Source: Acanthaster planci
Lineage: Eukaryota; Echinodermata; Asteroidea; Valvatida; Acanthasteridae
Assembly: GCF_001949145.1 (NCBI RefSeq)
Contig: NW_019091471.1
Span: 857,064-921,063, forward strand
Length of the DNA: 64,000 nt
Reading direction: 5' to 3'
Numbering within the stretch: the first letter of the stretch is position 1; the number at the start of each line of letters is the position of its first letter. Positions 28,601 to 38,300 of this stretch are shown here, piece by piece. The position numbers and the translations under genes were made by a program. Under the pieces are notes generated by a model. That model was given only the letters and a program-made list of their open reading frames with translations, was not told the origin of the DNA and ran no database searches.

Positions 28601-29589
28601 TTGCATTGCCAATCTACTGTATCTGATGTTTTGGGTGCCAGGAGGTCAGGTGCTGTGGTAGCTCGTTAATACAATGCACACACACTGCTTCTCAAACATG
28701 TGAATTGAGTTTGTGTCTTGCGATGACCACAAAATCAAAATTTATAGGGGCCTGATGACTATACGATCATACAGTCATAATATATACATGTAGCGATATG
28801 TTTAGTCAAGTTAGTGTGTCTAAAGCATGACCTTTTTCATGCATGCCTAAAGACTGGGTCATACAACAACCTTACACGCAAATGGGAAAGTGAAGCCAAT
28901 TTGACGTCACGAAAGAATTGCAGCAAAATTTTGCTCAAGTAGGCCTAGAAATAAGTTCGGAAAGAGTTCCACATAGCCTATGGACGCCACTTGGCACGAT
29001 GTCCATGTGCACACACAGTTGAGATTGGTCTAAAAAATTCTAATTGTTTTCTGAGTAAATGACTTGGTTTTTTCCCTCCTAGTCCTAAATTGATATTTTC
29101 TGGAAATGCTTTTGTTTTCTGATGGCTAGGTCACTGCTAGCCCAAGACTGGGGGCCAGTTTAATTTTACATGAGTTGACCTAGGCCTTTTTGAAACCGCC
29201 CACTATTCGTGGGGTGAGTGGAACTCTTTCCAGTTCGCGTTTGTGTTCGCTTTTGCTCCAGAAATGAACCGGCCTGAATCATTTCAACGTTGGTCTGGTG
29301 TCACACTGATCATTGAGGTAGGCCTAGGCCTACATTTAGATACGCACTGATCTGCTGATGACGATTGGGTCAGTTACTGAATTAGAATTTTAGGCCAGGC
29401 TAAGTGTCCGATTAATGGTATTATTCGCTGTCACGAAGTCTTTAAACTATTCAAGATACAACAAGAAAATACCTGTGCAGCAATTTTCGCTAAATTCCCT
29501 ATTGAGGTTTGACCCGATGCATCCTGTTGACTGGAAAGAAGATCAGAATCGTAGTTGGGGGCAGACACATCTCCTCTAGCGTCCGCCAT
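4571..29589 (-). CDS. SNX4: Sorting nexin 4 (5' part of gene, six exons)
   Basis: SNX4 is a PX-BAR sorting nexin that binds PI3P on early endosomes and serves recycling and autophagy (family knowledge). I joined six minus-strand exons: 29473-29589, 23567-23679, 13914-14052, 10203-10403, 5713-5768, 4571-4643. Their lengths sum to 699 nt, exactly 233 codons, and every junction is phase-compatible with GT/AG borders. Residues 1-39 are a Ser/Gln-rich leader. The PX domain runs from about residue 45 to 175 and shows VTEQEKRTG, WRRYSEFELL (R95/R96 and Y97, the PI3P pocket), VPPLPEKR (117-123) and FIERRRVGLE. Residues 191-233 match the linker and start of the BAR region. The remaining BAR exons are not seen in 1-4570 and presumably lie past the left edge. 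Introns reach 9.5 kb. The start ATG at 29589 was chosen because it opens the exon that splices in frame to the PX exon. Confidence 0.93.
4644..5712. other. SNX4 intron 5
   Basis: AT-rich intron of about 1.07 kb between exons 5 and 6. No repeat boundary or RNA gene was recognised. Confidence 0.7.
5713..5768 (-). CDS. SNX4: SNX4 exon 5 (PX-BAR linker)
   Basis: A 56-nt exon encodes QDSRLKSLNASFRLKKPD and ends in AG before GTAGGT. It matches the DSRLKALNATFRVKNPDKR region of SNX4. It is too short to show as an open reading frame and was found by homology plus the splice sites CTTACAG and GTAGGT. Confidence 0.92.
6535..7562 (+). mobile_element. Non-autonomous DNA element, copy 1
   Basis: The stretch begins GTTCCCACTTGATC and ends CAAGTGGGAACGCGCTG, so its ends are inverted repeats of GTTCCCACTTG. 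A second copy lies in reverse orientation at 16024-16940, and the two align along most of their length, which defines the unit. The left third is a run of GGATCNGATCC and CCAATTGG words; the right part is GC-richer. No transposase is encoded: the 100-codon frame at 7194-7496 resembles nothing I know and is not kept intact in copy 2. Superfamily is unassigned. Copy 1 is about 110 bp longer because of an internal 115-bp tandem duplication. Confidence 0.8.
6601..6850 (+). repeat. 115-bp tandem duplication inside DNA element copy 1
   Basis: Two nearly identical 115-bp units lie at 6601-6715 and 6716-6830, followed by the first part of a third. Each starts CCAATTGGTGGATCAGATCC and contains GTGTGTAGTGGGAGCGCTAA. 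The sister copy at 16024-16940 has a single unit, so the duplication arose in this copy or its lineage. Confidence 0.88.
10203..10403 (-). CDS. SNX4: SNX4 exon 4 (PX C-terminal half)
   Basis: Exactly 67 codons lie between the acceptor CATCCACAG and the donor GTATGC. Words such as DADFIERRRVGLEGFLQRV and DGWKEAVHSTGFQAK align closely with vertebrate SNX4. It is clearly more GC-rich than the surrounding intron. The overlapping plus-strand open frame from 10153 is only its antisense shadow. Confidence 0.96.
11089..11307. mobile_element. MITE with TACTCAAAAAAAGTT inverted ends
   Basis: The left end reads TACTCAAAAAAAGTTAAGGAC and the right end is its near reverse complement (GTCCCTAACTTTTTTTTGAGTA). 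The similarity continues inward through the ACTTTTT stretch and the AAAATACAC/ATTTTAAGTGTTC region, so the 219-bp unit is foldback-like. TA-flanked A-rich ends suggest the Tc1/mariner class, but no transposase is present. Confidence 0.7.
12505..13335. repeat. GC-rich island in SNX4 intron 3, possible retroelement remnant
   Basis: About 830 bp is markedly GC-rich within an AT-rich intron, with abrupt edges. It starts near a small palindrome (TGGAGAACTTCTCCA), carries four spaced GGGCAAGAGACGCCGG-like motifs (12533-12660), a C/G-run hairpin (12720-12785), an AATAAA (13058) before a T run, and a CCAAT-type box on the minus strand near 13195. Overlapping open frames exist on both strands, as expected of GC-rich DNA, and none resembles a known protein. 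A solo LTR or another transposed unit is possible; I could not find both termini. Confidence 0.4.
12533..12660 (+). repeat. Four spaced GGGCAAGAGACGCCGG-like motifs
   Basis: The motif G(A/G)GCAAGAGACGCCGG occurs at about 12533, 12569, 12608 and 12643 with small changes. The spacing is 35-39 bp and the spacers differ. The repeated part is shorter than the period, so this is an array of motifs rather than a simple satellite. Confidence 0.7.
13914..14052 (-). CDS. SNX4: SNX4 exon 3 (PX core)
   Basis: The exon completes the split Arg codon (AG|G) and reads through SLWRRYSEFELLRNYL to VIVPPLPEKR, ending at GTAAGC (phase 0). It carries the RRY(S/T)EF motif that contacts the 3-phosphate of PI3P and the PPxP loop that enters the membrane. 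The RRYSEFELL and PPLPEK words are diagnostic for this sorting nexin group. Confidence 0.95.
15698..15786 (+). repeat. Dispersed repeat, copy A
   Basis: This stretch (CATTAGAAAGAGTAAACCAA...) aligns with 24743-24836 in the same orientation, including AAGCTCTTTGTT and the later ATTTATGTGAA/TTGTCGTGAGT part. The family is unknown. Confidence 0.6.
16024..16940 (-). mobile_element. Non-autonomous DNA element, copy 2 (inverted)
   Basis: The reverse-oriented copy of the element at 6535-7562. It starts CAGCGTGTTCCCACTTGAATT and ends TGGATCAAGTGGGAAC. The 5' CAGCG(T/C)GTTCCCACTTG end is shared with the complement of copy 1's right end, which fixes that terminus. It has one 115-bp unit rather than two. 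The copies have diverged by substitutions and small indels, so the insertions are not recent. No coding capacity is shared. Confidence 0.8.
18007..18150 (-). CDS. Exon-like open frame, unknown
   Basis: On the minus strand a pyrimidine-rich tract ending TTTCATTTCAAG precedes an open frame rich in basic residues (KHQRKVARKRVYNRIF, then ALEQAYPMPEDLTHS) that stops at a TAG. Its codon use looks more protein-like than the surrounding intron. I do not recognise the family and find no partner exon. It may be a decayed gene fragment or chance. Confidence 0.2.
   Translation of the reverse strand, partial: SNFDSKHQRKVARKRVYNRIFPRALEQAYPMPEDLTHSTLTLCLLPC
18410..19135. repeat. Dense cluster of ACATGTAC palindromic words
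   Basis: Many copies of TACATGTA, GTACATGTAC, ACAGTACA and ACCGGT-type words occur in short runs, for example 18418-18436, 18468-18487, 18768-18816 and 18938-18960. The open frames that read Met-Tyr-Met-Tyr or His-Val-His-Val here are translations of these words. Confidence 0.85.
19980..20815. repeat. Dense cluster of ACATGTAC palindromic words
   Basis: Runs of ATGTAC hexamers with CCGG variants occur at 20000-20022, 20075-20140, 20462-20495, 20600-20685 and 20774-20802. They are interspersed rather than one clean tandem array. Confidence 0.85.
23065..23254 (-). CDS. Exon-like open frame with good donor, unknown
   Basis: On the minus strand an ATG at 23254 opens MANQDPDQYETNGPLDYAAM and continues to TLTPTKIIHR, followed by a strong donor (CACAG|GTACGT). 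The frame has sensible composition but does not fit SNX4, whose next exon is at 13914-14052. It could be the first exon of a nested gene, an alternative exon or a gene fragment. No partner exon was found. Confidence 0.3.
23567..23679 (-). CDS. SNX4: SNX4 exon 2 (start of PX domain)
   Basis: The acceptor CTTCTTGCAG is followed by codons for DGSLLEQVEICVTEQEKRTG and, further on, FTVYLVET, ending in AG before GTAGGT (phase 2). The EISVTEAEKRTG-like and YLIETR-like words are typical of SNX4. These are the first beta-strands of the PX fold. Confidence 0.93.
24743..24836 (+). repeat. Dispersed repeat, copy B
   Basis: Second copy of the repeat at 15698-15786. Relative to copy A it carries an extra CATGTA hexamer after GATGTA (about 24780-24786), which creates a new TACATGTA palindrome. 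Confidence 0.6.
25168..25275. repeat. Short inverted repeat with GCCATCTTGCAGG arms
   Basis: GCTGCCATCTTGCAGG at about 25169 is mirrored by CCTGCAAGATGGCTAC near 25256-25271, with about 75 bp between. It may be a small MITE or a chance hairpin. Confidence 0.4.
28192..28430. mobile_element. Foldback MITE
   Basis: The left arm (TCCAGAAATTAGGGGTC... TGTCCCTGTCACATCT ... ATCAGAACA) is the imperfect reverse complement of the right arm (TGTTCTGAT ... AGATGTAACAGGGACA ... GACCCCTAATTTCTGGGA). The arms of about 90 bp leave a loop of about 60 bp. The structure fits a non-autonomous foldback element; the class is not assigned. Confidence 0.75.
29473..29589 (-). CDS. SNX4: SNX4 exon 1 (N-terminal leader)
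   Basis: This exon has 39 codons from ATG (MADARGDVSAPNYDSD...) and ends in LAKIAAQ before a GTATTT donor, phase 0. It is short, polar and probably disordered, like the N-termini of other SNX4 proteins. The assignment rests on phase and position, since leaders are poorly conserved. Confidence 0.75.
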
Positions 29590-32244
29590 GTTGATTCATT
29601 CCATGGCTGCTGGTAGTCGGCAACCTGTGGCAGAATCAGCAGGGTTTAGGGAACAGCGCGACGACGTTGCCGCGAGGTACATATAGTACAAGCATGGAGA
29701 AATTTCTCCATGGTACAAGGTACAGTACATGTACATGTACGATACATACATGTACATGTACAGTACAAGGTACATGTACAGTACATTTATACATGTGTGT
29801 GTTAATATGCGCGTGTATAGAGGGGCTTGTGGGGTACCGGAACAATGGGAAGTATAGGGTACTTGTGGGGTACTGAGACGGTACCCCACAAGGATTTCAC
29901 GAAATAAATATTTCAAATTTACTCAAAACGGAGGAATTTTCAAGTGCCATTCCTCTGTCGAAGAATGAAGTATTTTAAATAACGGAAGTTTAGTCGAATT
30001 TTCCATTCTCCATGAATTTCCAAAGTAGGAAAGTGAACCTGGTTCAAATGGGAGTGATTTGAAAATTTTTGCGTGTTGTGTGGGAATTTTGTACACGAGA
30101 ATAATATACCCCACAAGTATAGCTGTGTAAAACTTAAGGTTGTGTGGAGGTACAGGTACATGTACATGCACATGCACATGGGTAGAGTATTGATGCACCG
30201 CACTCTCAGATCTCTTACTTGAGTACAGTTCATTCACTGAAGCTCTGATATTATATAACAGTATGAAATATGGTTTGGAATGAATTTCTCGATATCCCAT
30301 CTGTCTCGTGTATTTAAAAACATGCAGTGTCTAATTCTTAATCCATGTGAAATGACACAAAACAAGCTGAATTAGGGTGTAAGGGAAGGGGGTGGGGGTC
30401 ACAAAAGCAAACTGAGACCGAGAGTGCCTTGGCGTTCGTTTTTCATTCTCTTTTATTTCACGTTAAAAACCCAAATTAAATCTGGGATTCAATTAACGAG
30501 TTTATCATTTCATATTCATCTGAATCAAATCATCGTTGCACATATCATCCTGACAATTATAGGAACTTCAGAAGTCACAACTTCATAAAGTAGGCTACAG
30601 ATAGCTTCTTCCCAGGAGGGCAATTGACTGACAGCTATATACATTGCCAGTCAGGCGGATCGACTGGGGGGACAGGGCCACACCCTTCCCCTTTAAAGAG
30701 GGGTGGGAATCTGTTTTGATTTGTTCGGAAATATTGTGAAAGAAAGCCGATTTGGGGGAATTTTTGAATTTCCCTTCCTTCCTACAGCTTGAAAAGTGTG
30801 AAGCTTAAACGAACCCCTTGGAAAGGCAATGAAAGGTTGGCCCTAACTATAGTGAAAAAAATCCCTCAATTTGAGGTTCCCACCCTCGGAAAAAGTGAAC
30901 TCTTCCTCCGGAAATTCGGTTTTTGATCCGCCCTTGGCTGTATCGGCCGGGTCACTTTTTTAAAGATTACTACCAATATAGTGGGTACCACTACCACCCC
31001 ACTCCAGAGAAATCCTGAGCTGTAATACGTATGATGTTCAAGGCAGTGAAGCATTAATCTGAGCTGAGCAGTTCCACCGTGACTTTATGTTATATGTGAA
31101 TAATATTTCCAGCACAGTAAAAACGAAAGGCTATGAAACAGCCATGCAAACTCTTTTAGAGGAAATGATGTCAGTCGCCTAGCTGAGGATGCCGAGGCGA
31201 ATCAATCTGACCGAATAGTCCACTAGCAAAACAGGGGGTTAGAAATAATAGGAAAAGGCATAACTTTTGATTAAAAAATTTTCCAAACGATTTGCAATAG
31301 ACTTGTGGTATTTTGTTAGAGATACAACAGCACATACCCTACATATTTGTCAAAATAGTGTTTATTTAATGCTGTCCAGATGAAACTACTTATTGTCATA
31401 CACGCTGGCTCTAAATGGAACAACCCCAATAAATCACTGCCTCCCACGGACGAAACGCAGCTTACAATTTTGCGGTAGAGTTTGACAAAACTTATTTAGT
31501 CAAGAGAAAAATTGTCTGGCGGTGAATCAGCTGTGATATACCACGGGGACTAGGTACATGTAGCATAGGCTGTGGCAGACGTAGCGGTGAAGACAGTAGA
31601 TCCTAGATGTACGGGAAGGGCCATTTCGTTCGTTACTTGAAGATCTGAAGAGTTCAGGAACCAGAAAGGTTATGATAATTACACCTTCACCTTTACACCG
31701 CTAGGAGTGTACAAGTGTATTTTATGTTCGTTCACAATGGGCTGAATGGTAGTTTGTGACCCTCATGCCGGTTCTAAGTCGGTGGAAAACCCCGCATTAT
31801 TTCTTGGAATATTTTGTCCGTGACGAATGATCATTCAACGGCACACAAACTTGAACTCTGTGTACGACATTACAATAACAGTGGATTGTCAACTTCAAGC
31901 TAGCTGTTCTCACAGCGTCCCGCTGTGTTGCGAACTCCATTTTCGAGTTGTCACGGCTGGAGCTTTTGCCGCTGAAATTGTTCAGACCCTACAGAGGATG
32001 GAGAGTTGAATTCAACTTGCAAGTCGTGTTGTGAACGCAGGTTTGAAGAATATAGATGAATTGGTTTCGCCTGTCAATGTGTACCTGCAACTCAATCAAA
32101 CTTCCGAACAGTTTTCATTCATCATTAGATATACATTTTGACCTGCTGAGGTCCCATTCGGTCAAAGCCACTGTCTACTAGCAAAAGTAATAATTGTTTC
32201 AATCGCCAAGTCGGACAGGAGACCATTCCAATTGGTAAAAGACA
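29590..32244. promoter_or_regulatory. Divergent intergenic region between SNX4 and TGFBR2
   Basis: The coding starts of SNX4 (minus, 29589) and the receptor gene (plus, 32245) face away from each other across 2.65 kb. The region must hold both core promoters and 5' UTRs unless further 5' exons exist outside it. I see no convincing TATA box. It contains an ACATGTAC cluster (29705-29790), a GTACCCC hairpin (29826-29892) and a diverged repeat of the GGCGGATC type (about 30650-30960). Confidence 0.5.
29826..29892. other. Perfect 13-bp inverted repeat upstream of SNX4
   Basis: CTTGTGGGGTACC (29826-29838) is exactly mirrored by GGTACCCCACAAG (29880-29892). A third, similar word (ACTTGTGGGGTACT) lies inside the loop and ATACCCCACAAGTAT occurs near 30105. 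The function is unknown. Confidence 0.75.
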
Positions 32245-32329
32245 ATGGGTTTTACGTACCCGGTGTCATTGTCGAGGGCATGCACGCCACAACCACGTGG
32301 CCGTGTTTTCCCGATCTTCGCTGCATTTG
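32245..32329 (+). CDS. TGFBR2: TGFBR2 exon 1 (signal peptide)
   Basis: 28 codons plus one base run from ATG ([20 protein letters not shown], then VFPIFAAF) to a strong donor G|GTAAGT. Joined to exon 2 it gives a basic n-region followed by a hydrophobic core spanning the junction ([14 protein letters not shown]). The phase-1 fit and the signal peptide it creates support this exon, although it has no direct homology. Confidence 0.75.
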
Positions 32330-35300
32330 GTAAGTTCAAATTGTTGCCATACAGTCATTTGGTTGTAGTACATCAGGTCGACGTGTACCGGATCATTTAT
32401 ATGGAAAAAGACTAAAAACGGAACCTTGATTTTGAAAATCCGCAGTAAAAATATTTGGCAAACTGCATATATTTTTTAAAAACACTTTTTCCACTGTAGT
32501 AATAAAGCATTGAATTCATAATTTATTCATTGGTTGTAGACGGACTGTGAAAATATCACTCGCAGTACAAAAGATTTTATACTTCATTTTTAAGAAGGAA
32601 CTTTTTGAATGGGAATTGCAAACAAACAGGAATAATGTAACGAACTAAAAGTGTTATTTTAAGAATGAATCAACTTTAGCTTTCAGTTCTGAAGTCCTCC
32701 TTCCACTTACGACCAGAATTTAAAAAGACCATACACCATTTAATGGAAACCAAAAGCCACAACGAGGTTAATTTTTTGGCGGCAGTTTTACTTTACTTGA
32801 ATGCTTCAGTGCTTATTGACATTTTTTCCCTGGGTCATCATCGATCCGGAACTTATGCGAGGAAATAAATCAATAGAAATGTAGGGTGCTATTTTTTCTC
32901 AGATTATATAAACAAGGTTCAGATTTGTGCTGTAGCAAACGCTAACGTATCACAAATGACATCTATCAAAAGTGATATCGTCACAAAATAACTAAGTGCG
33001 TATAGTAAAAAGGGTACCGTGCCAACTAAATATTTTCTGAAGTACATCAGGAAGTGCAAAAATTGTCATATGATTTGAAAGGATTTAATGGCTTGGATTT
33101 GAACGTGGTACTGTAATATTTAGCACTTCAAAGAATTAAAAGTAGAAACTTGTATCCCGTACCGCGTGATAAGCGCATTTTTAACTGACCTCAAGGACAA
33201 GCCGTATTTAAATGTACTACAAGGATCTGTATTAGCCTCATCACGATAAATGCTCTCAGTTTTTCGCCGTCAAGGTTTCGTCAAGTTATGGATTTTGTTC
33301 ATGATGCACATTATTATTTATACAAGATTTTGTTCAAGTTGAAGGACTTTTTACAAGTCTAGTGATATCATGTACGAAGCCCCTTACAATATGACGAACT
33401 GGCACAGGGTCTTAACTCTTTATAGACATGTACATGGTGTAGGCCTTCTATTGCTTGTGTTAATCGTAATATTTCATTGTTATGAAATTTATTCAAGACC
33501 TTGTAATCCACTCAATGGGTGGATCTCCTTCGTTGAGCGCCGCTCGAACAGCGACTCCAGCTCCTTTTGCAATGGTACAACCACAGAACGAGCTTTCAGC
33601 TCTGTATGATGTTAGCTGGAAATTTGGTACACGGTTTGAGCTAGCTATAGGGTAGCAACTTGCAAGTGCAGTGTTATTCTTGGTTTATATATTTCCTGTG
33701 ATTTTTATGTGTAAAAATTTCAGACGGTTTGTCCAGACGTATAATATGAATCCTGTGCCACTTCATATTCTGCAGACCCTGTTCCTGCCTTAATCAAAGT
33801 TCGTACCACCACGTGTACAGGTCATCTATATGACCAAGATGACATTCCCTTGTTTTAGCAATGAACCCTTGTTCATTGTTCTGAGTCGCATGTCCTTCAA
33901 GAAGTGAAATCAGGCTAACTGGTGAGGAAAATAGCTTCGGGAAAGAGGGCCGATACGTACCTTGAGCCCATACAGAGAAGGTTACGAACTTGCGATGCTA
34001 AACAGAAAAGACAGAATAGAGACAAGCTGTAAATTCGGAGGTTCAAAGACTGGGAAAAAAACTTGGAAGGGTAGAAGTTTGTAATTTTCGTGCAAAATAC
34101 TTGAACTATGTCTGTTTAACAACTTAGCATTGTTTCTTAGAAGTAATAAATGAAAACACATTGCTTTAGTTTTGTTTGTCACCCAGGCCAAAATGGACAT
34201 ACACATTGCTGACTTTTATGGTTTTTAAGTGTTTTAAATATGCTTTATGTGCACAGACAGTTTTATCATAGATACTGGACTTCTCTGCAATGGCAGGAAC
34301 CTGAAAAATTATTGCAAGTCATGACGGTCCACGTTTGAAGCACAGGCCGCCATGTTAGACTCGGCTTAGCTCCTGTCTGATAGTTCTCCAGCGTAACCAG
34401 ACAGAAGGGGTACAGTCAAGTCGGGGCAACCTGGGCTTCTACTGTCAGATACGGTTCAGTGCCGGGGTGGGTGGGGCTATCAGTATCTAACTCGACTCTT
34501 TACATGTGGGGGTACAAGAGAAACTTATTCATCGGGAAGTGAAAGGTGAAGCTTAAGTAAAGTCTGGCCGGCGCTCCAGACACAATCAGCGTCGCCACAC
34601 TTCGGAAACCCCACATGAATATTAGTAGGCCTAAATCATTCAAGGCTCGTGTATGCAACCCCCCAAAGCTCGGGGAATGACCTTACGTGCAGTAAGGGCA
34701 AGTTCTTTTGCCACTATTTGAGTGCATTGGTGGGGAGATAGAATCTAGATTTAGAGGGGAATAGGCCTATATATGTGACGTCTTAAAAGTTGTGACGGCC
34801 TTGATTTAGACTAAAAATCTGCCCTCTCAGTCCTGATGGCTCCTTGCCTGATGGGGAAGCCAATAAATATTTATCTTCACCCTGATTGACACAAGCCTTG
34901 ATCAAACAATAAAACTTCAGGCTGATATTTAAGAGATATAAAACTCCTTTGGAAAAAATGGCAGTTGTCACATGAATAGTAAGGAGTCAATGACGGAATC
35001 GCTTCCTGCATTTGCCTTCAGTTCGCGTGGGCTAAGGATGTCTGAGCTTTGGACAGAGAGCAGCTCTGTCGAGCAGCCTGAGACGCACAGGAAGCGGCGG
35101 GACCCAGACGGGAGGCCGTGACCCGCTCGACCTCTCGGTTTCTCCCTGTACTTGTTAAGAATTGTGGAACTGGAAACAGGTCATATTAGTAACTACCAAA
35201 GGAACACCCCTCCCTTGATATTGAAGAAGCATTGGATGTCTGGAATAATATGGAGATTTGGATAGCCATTGAAGGGTTCAACATTGAACTTTATTTGTGA

Positions 35301-38300
35301 GATGCCATTCAGAGACTATCCGCCTCGAGCAGAAGTAATACCGACTGAATGGTCGTGTTGGTTGGGAGTATTTATTTTGTTGATAGCGATGCGAACATAG
35401 CGCGTGCATTTCCTAGACGTTCGTGAACTGCAGCGAAATTCAGTTCCATCTAGAGGCGCATAGGCGCCTCATACATCAGTCCTTTTTGCGCATCGTAAAA
35501 TGGATGTTAAAAATTAGTGCCAACAGGTTAGTTTAAGACTTAGTTTGATTGTTCGGGGGTAGAACAGCTTTACGCAAAGATTATACTTCCGTGGGTTTCG
35601 CATCCATGACGCACTACATGTGGTAACGAATGAATATTGTTGAGAAGTAGTCTCAACTGTTGTCAGACACTATATAGGCCTACGAAAAGCACCATACTGC
35701 AGACTTACAGAATCTACACTACCCAGAAAGAGGTTAACAAAATCTCACAGGTCAGCCCTGCTGAAACACCCTGGATACCCCTTGGCCTCCATAAAGGTGT
35801 TTATGTATTTTGAATCGTGCCCAGTAGGATCTGTAAGCTATCTTGAGTTTCCTGGCATAATTACACTAACTATATTTTTCCGCCAGCCGAGAGCTTCTTG
35901 AGATTTGTCGTCGCCAACTTTGCTAACGGGAGCAACTTTCAACTTTTGAAAGCATTGGGTTCTATCATGCCACAGATGTCGTCGAGTCTTCATGGGTGAC
36001 TCCCCCTGAACAAAGGTTCAGTCCAAATTGGGATTTGTGTAAGATCTTCAAACGTCGACAATGATAGTGTTACTGGAAGCTTCTAAACGTAGTGGGTATA
36101 AGGAAGCATTACGCCTGGTTACCTTTGGAATCCGTGCCAGGCTTGTCATTTTTACGGTTTCTCATGATTCTCAAATGGAGGATTCACTAACATGATTAGA
36201 TCCTCTGCATCGATATCAGGAACATGTCATTACTGTGCCGAGCGATCGGATGATTAATTTTTCTCAATTTCTCAATTTTTCTCAATTTCGCCGAATTAGG
36301 TTTGAACTTTATCGACTCCCTTAATTGTGTGGCGTCTTTTATAAACAAAGGAGACAAAATTAGAACCAAATCTGTTTCAGAAGAGAGGAATAAACGGGTA
36401 TACGGTAAAAAGCTTAAATTTCTGCATCAAATTTGACGCACCAAGTCCATCTCATGATGCGTTTTGCGCATGCGCATTAAGTTAATTGCGCAAAATGTGC
36501 AGAGACTATCAGCGACTCGGTTTCTCGGCAGCAAGTGCACGTGCAGACAGACCGTTTGTGACAAACAGGATGTGCGTGCTTGATGGCACATCCTTGTCTT
36601 TGGGAGTAACGTTGAATGTTCATAACTAGCTAATAACGCAGAACAGGCAACACTGATTTGAGAGTACCTATCACTTTGAATATGCATGAGACTATTTTTG
36701 AGCTCACGCTCCTTTTGTGTGTATATCATGGATAATTGGATCAACTGTTTGAGATACTGAGGACAAACTACTGAGATACAGGGGATACTTTTGTCGACGA
36801 ACATCAAGTACAGAGGGTTATCCTTTTACTATAGGCCTGGGTAAAAACGCTTACGGAATAAAAAGGAAGTATATGGGCTATTTTTGATATCTGTGATCAG
36901 AGATGAAACCAAGTAAGTCTTATGGAAACCACACTGTACACTGGCTTCCTGATCCTGTTTTATTAGCCGAGGTAAAAATCCTATCTATTTAGGTCACAGT
37001 TCCCCTCTGATGGCTTGCATCCTAACATGCATCCTAACCACATCGGTGGTTGTTAGGAATTGCAATCTTGTCGTTGGTTTAGAATTCCCATAAAGTAAAT
37101 TTTCCCGAGAATCCTTCTGCGCAACTTTCTATCCGGCATCTCTTTGGTAATTCTTATAGGAAAGCACACCTTTTTCCAAACTTCTTTCCTTGCTTTTTCC
37201 GACAAACGAGGGCACTGCTACTGTGAGGTCATTACGCGAAGACACTGGTCGTTTTGGGGGGTTCTGTTCAAATTTTGACCAAGATTTTGCTTACTGAAAG
37301 TTGTGAGAAAACATTCCTCACTGGCCTCACAGATTGCCAAAGTAAAAGGAAGGGTGATAATAAGATTATAAGCTACCCTCTCTGCCATAGTAAGCCCCCG
37401 GTCTAATTTTTTATGATTACGATTCTTGCACAAACACCTGAGTGCTTTTAATACTAAGCGTATAAAAGTTGCGGTATGTGCATGCCTAATTAGTGTGCCA
37501 TCTTTGTTGTCGACGTTCTTCATCTACTCTCGTCAAAGGTGGCTCATAATATTTGGCGAGAAAGTGAACACGACGCAAGATGTGATATTCACGCTCCGAG
37601 TTCGCCAAAGATTTTAAATGGAGATAATTTCGCTGTATATCTTTCGCGATGTCAAATACGCTTCGCTGTCGCATTTGTCTGCAGTATATCACGAAACGGC
37701 CATTAAGTAGAAAGTGAAAATCATGATCGGGAACAACGTTTGCGTGTTTGATCCTGAGACTTGATACACTAGGCTCGCGTTGGATGAACACGACAGGGTT
37801 TTGAATGCACCCATGTGTCGGACAAAATCTTAATTATGTTACTTTTGCTCTGTTTTATTTGTAGTGATTGTCTGTGCTTGGTTCGACGTTTCCACCAACG
37901 CAGCCAGTTACTGCTTCAGCTGCAATGAGACCGTCTTGGACTGCGACATGGATCGCCTGGTCTGCCGAAGCCGGTGCGACGAGAAGGTTGCTTGCCAAAG
38001 CAGCAATTCGTATTGCCTGATAGCCACGTACACTGCCGGAAGCGACGTTCAGGAGTTTGCCTCCGTAACATGCTTCGAGAACCAACCGCTGAGTGAGAGT
38101 GACGTCACCCCTCATTACTGTGGTGCGCCGGACACCGATTACTCCACCGACGATTCGTACTGGTTTATATACACCTGCACGTGCACGCACGACTACTGCA
38201 ACGACGCCATCTACCTTCCCGGGGCGGAAGTGCCGAAACCGACGCCGCATCCACCAACCACTGAGCAAGGGACACCATCCAAAGAAGGCCCAAATCCTGT

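Larger units (their letters stand above)
23680..29472. other. SNX4 intron 1
   Basis: This 5.8-kb intron holds repeat copy B (24743-24836), a small inverted repeat with GCCATCTTGCAGG arms (about 25168-25275) and a foldback MITE (28192-28430). ACATGTAC words persist throughout. No gene is supported. Confidence 0.7.

Noticed and set aside
33370-33609. 79-codon frame with a hydrophobic stretch as receptor signal-peptide exon
   Set aside because: It has only a weak phase-1 donor (GTACAA); the exon at 32245-32329 has GTAAGT and completes a better signal peptide.
37855-38268. Minus-strand open frame of 137 codons
   Set aside because: Antisense shadow of the GC-rich receptor ectodomain exon.
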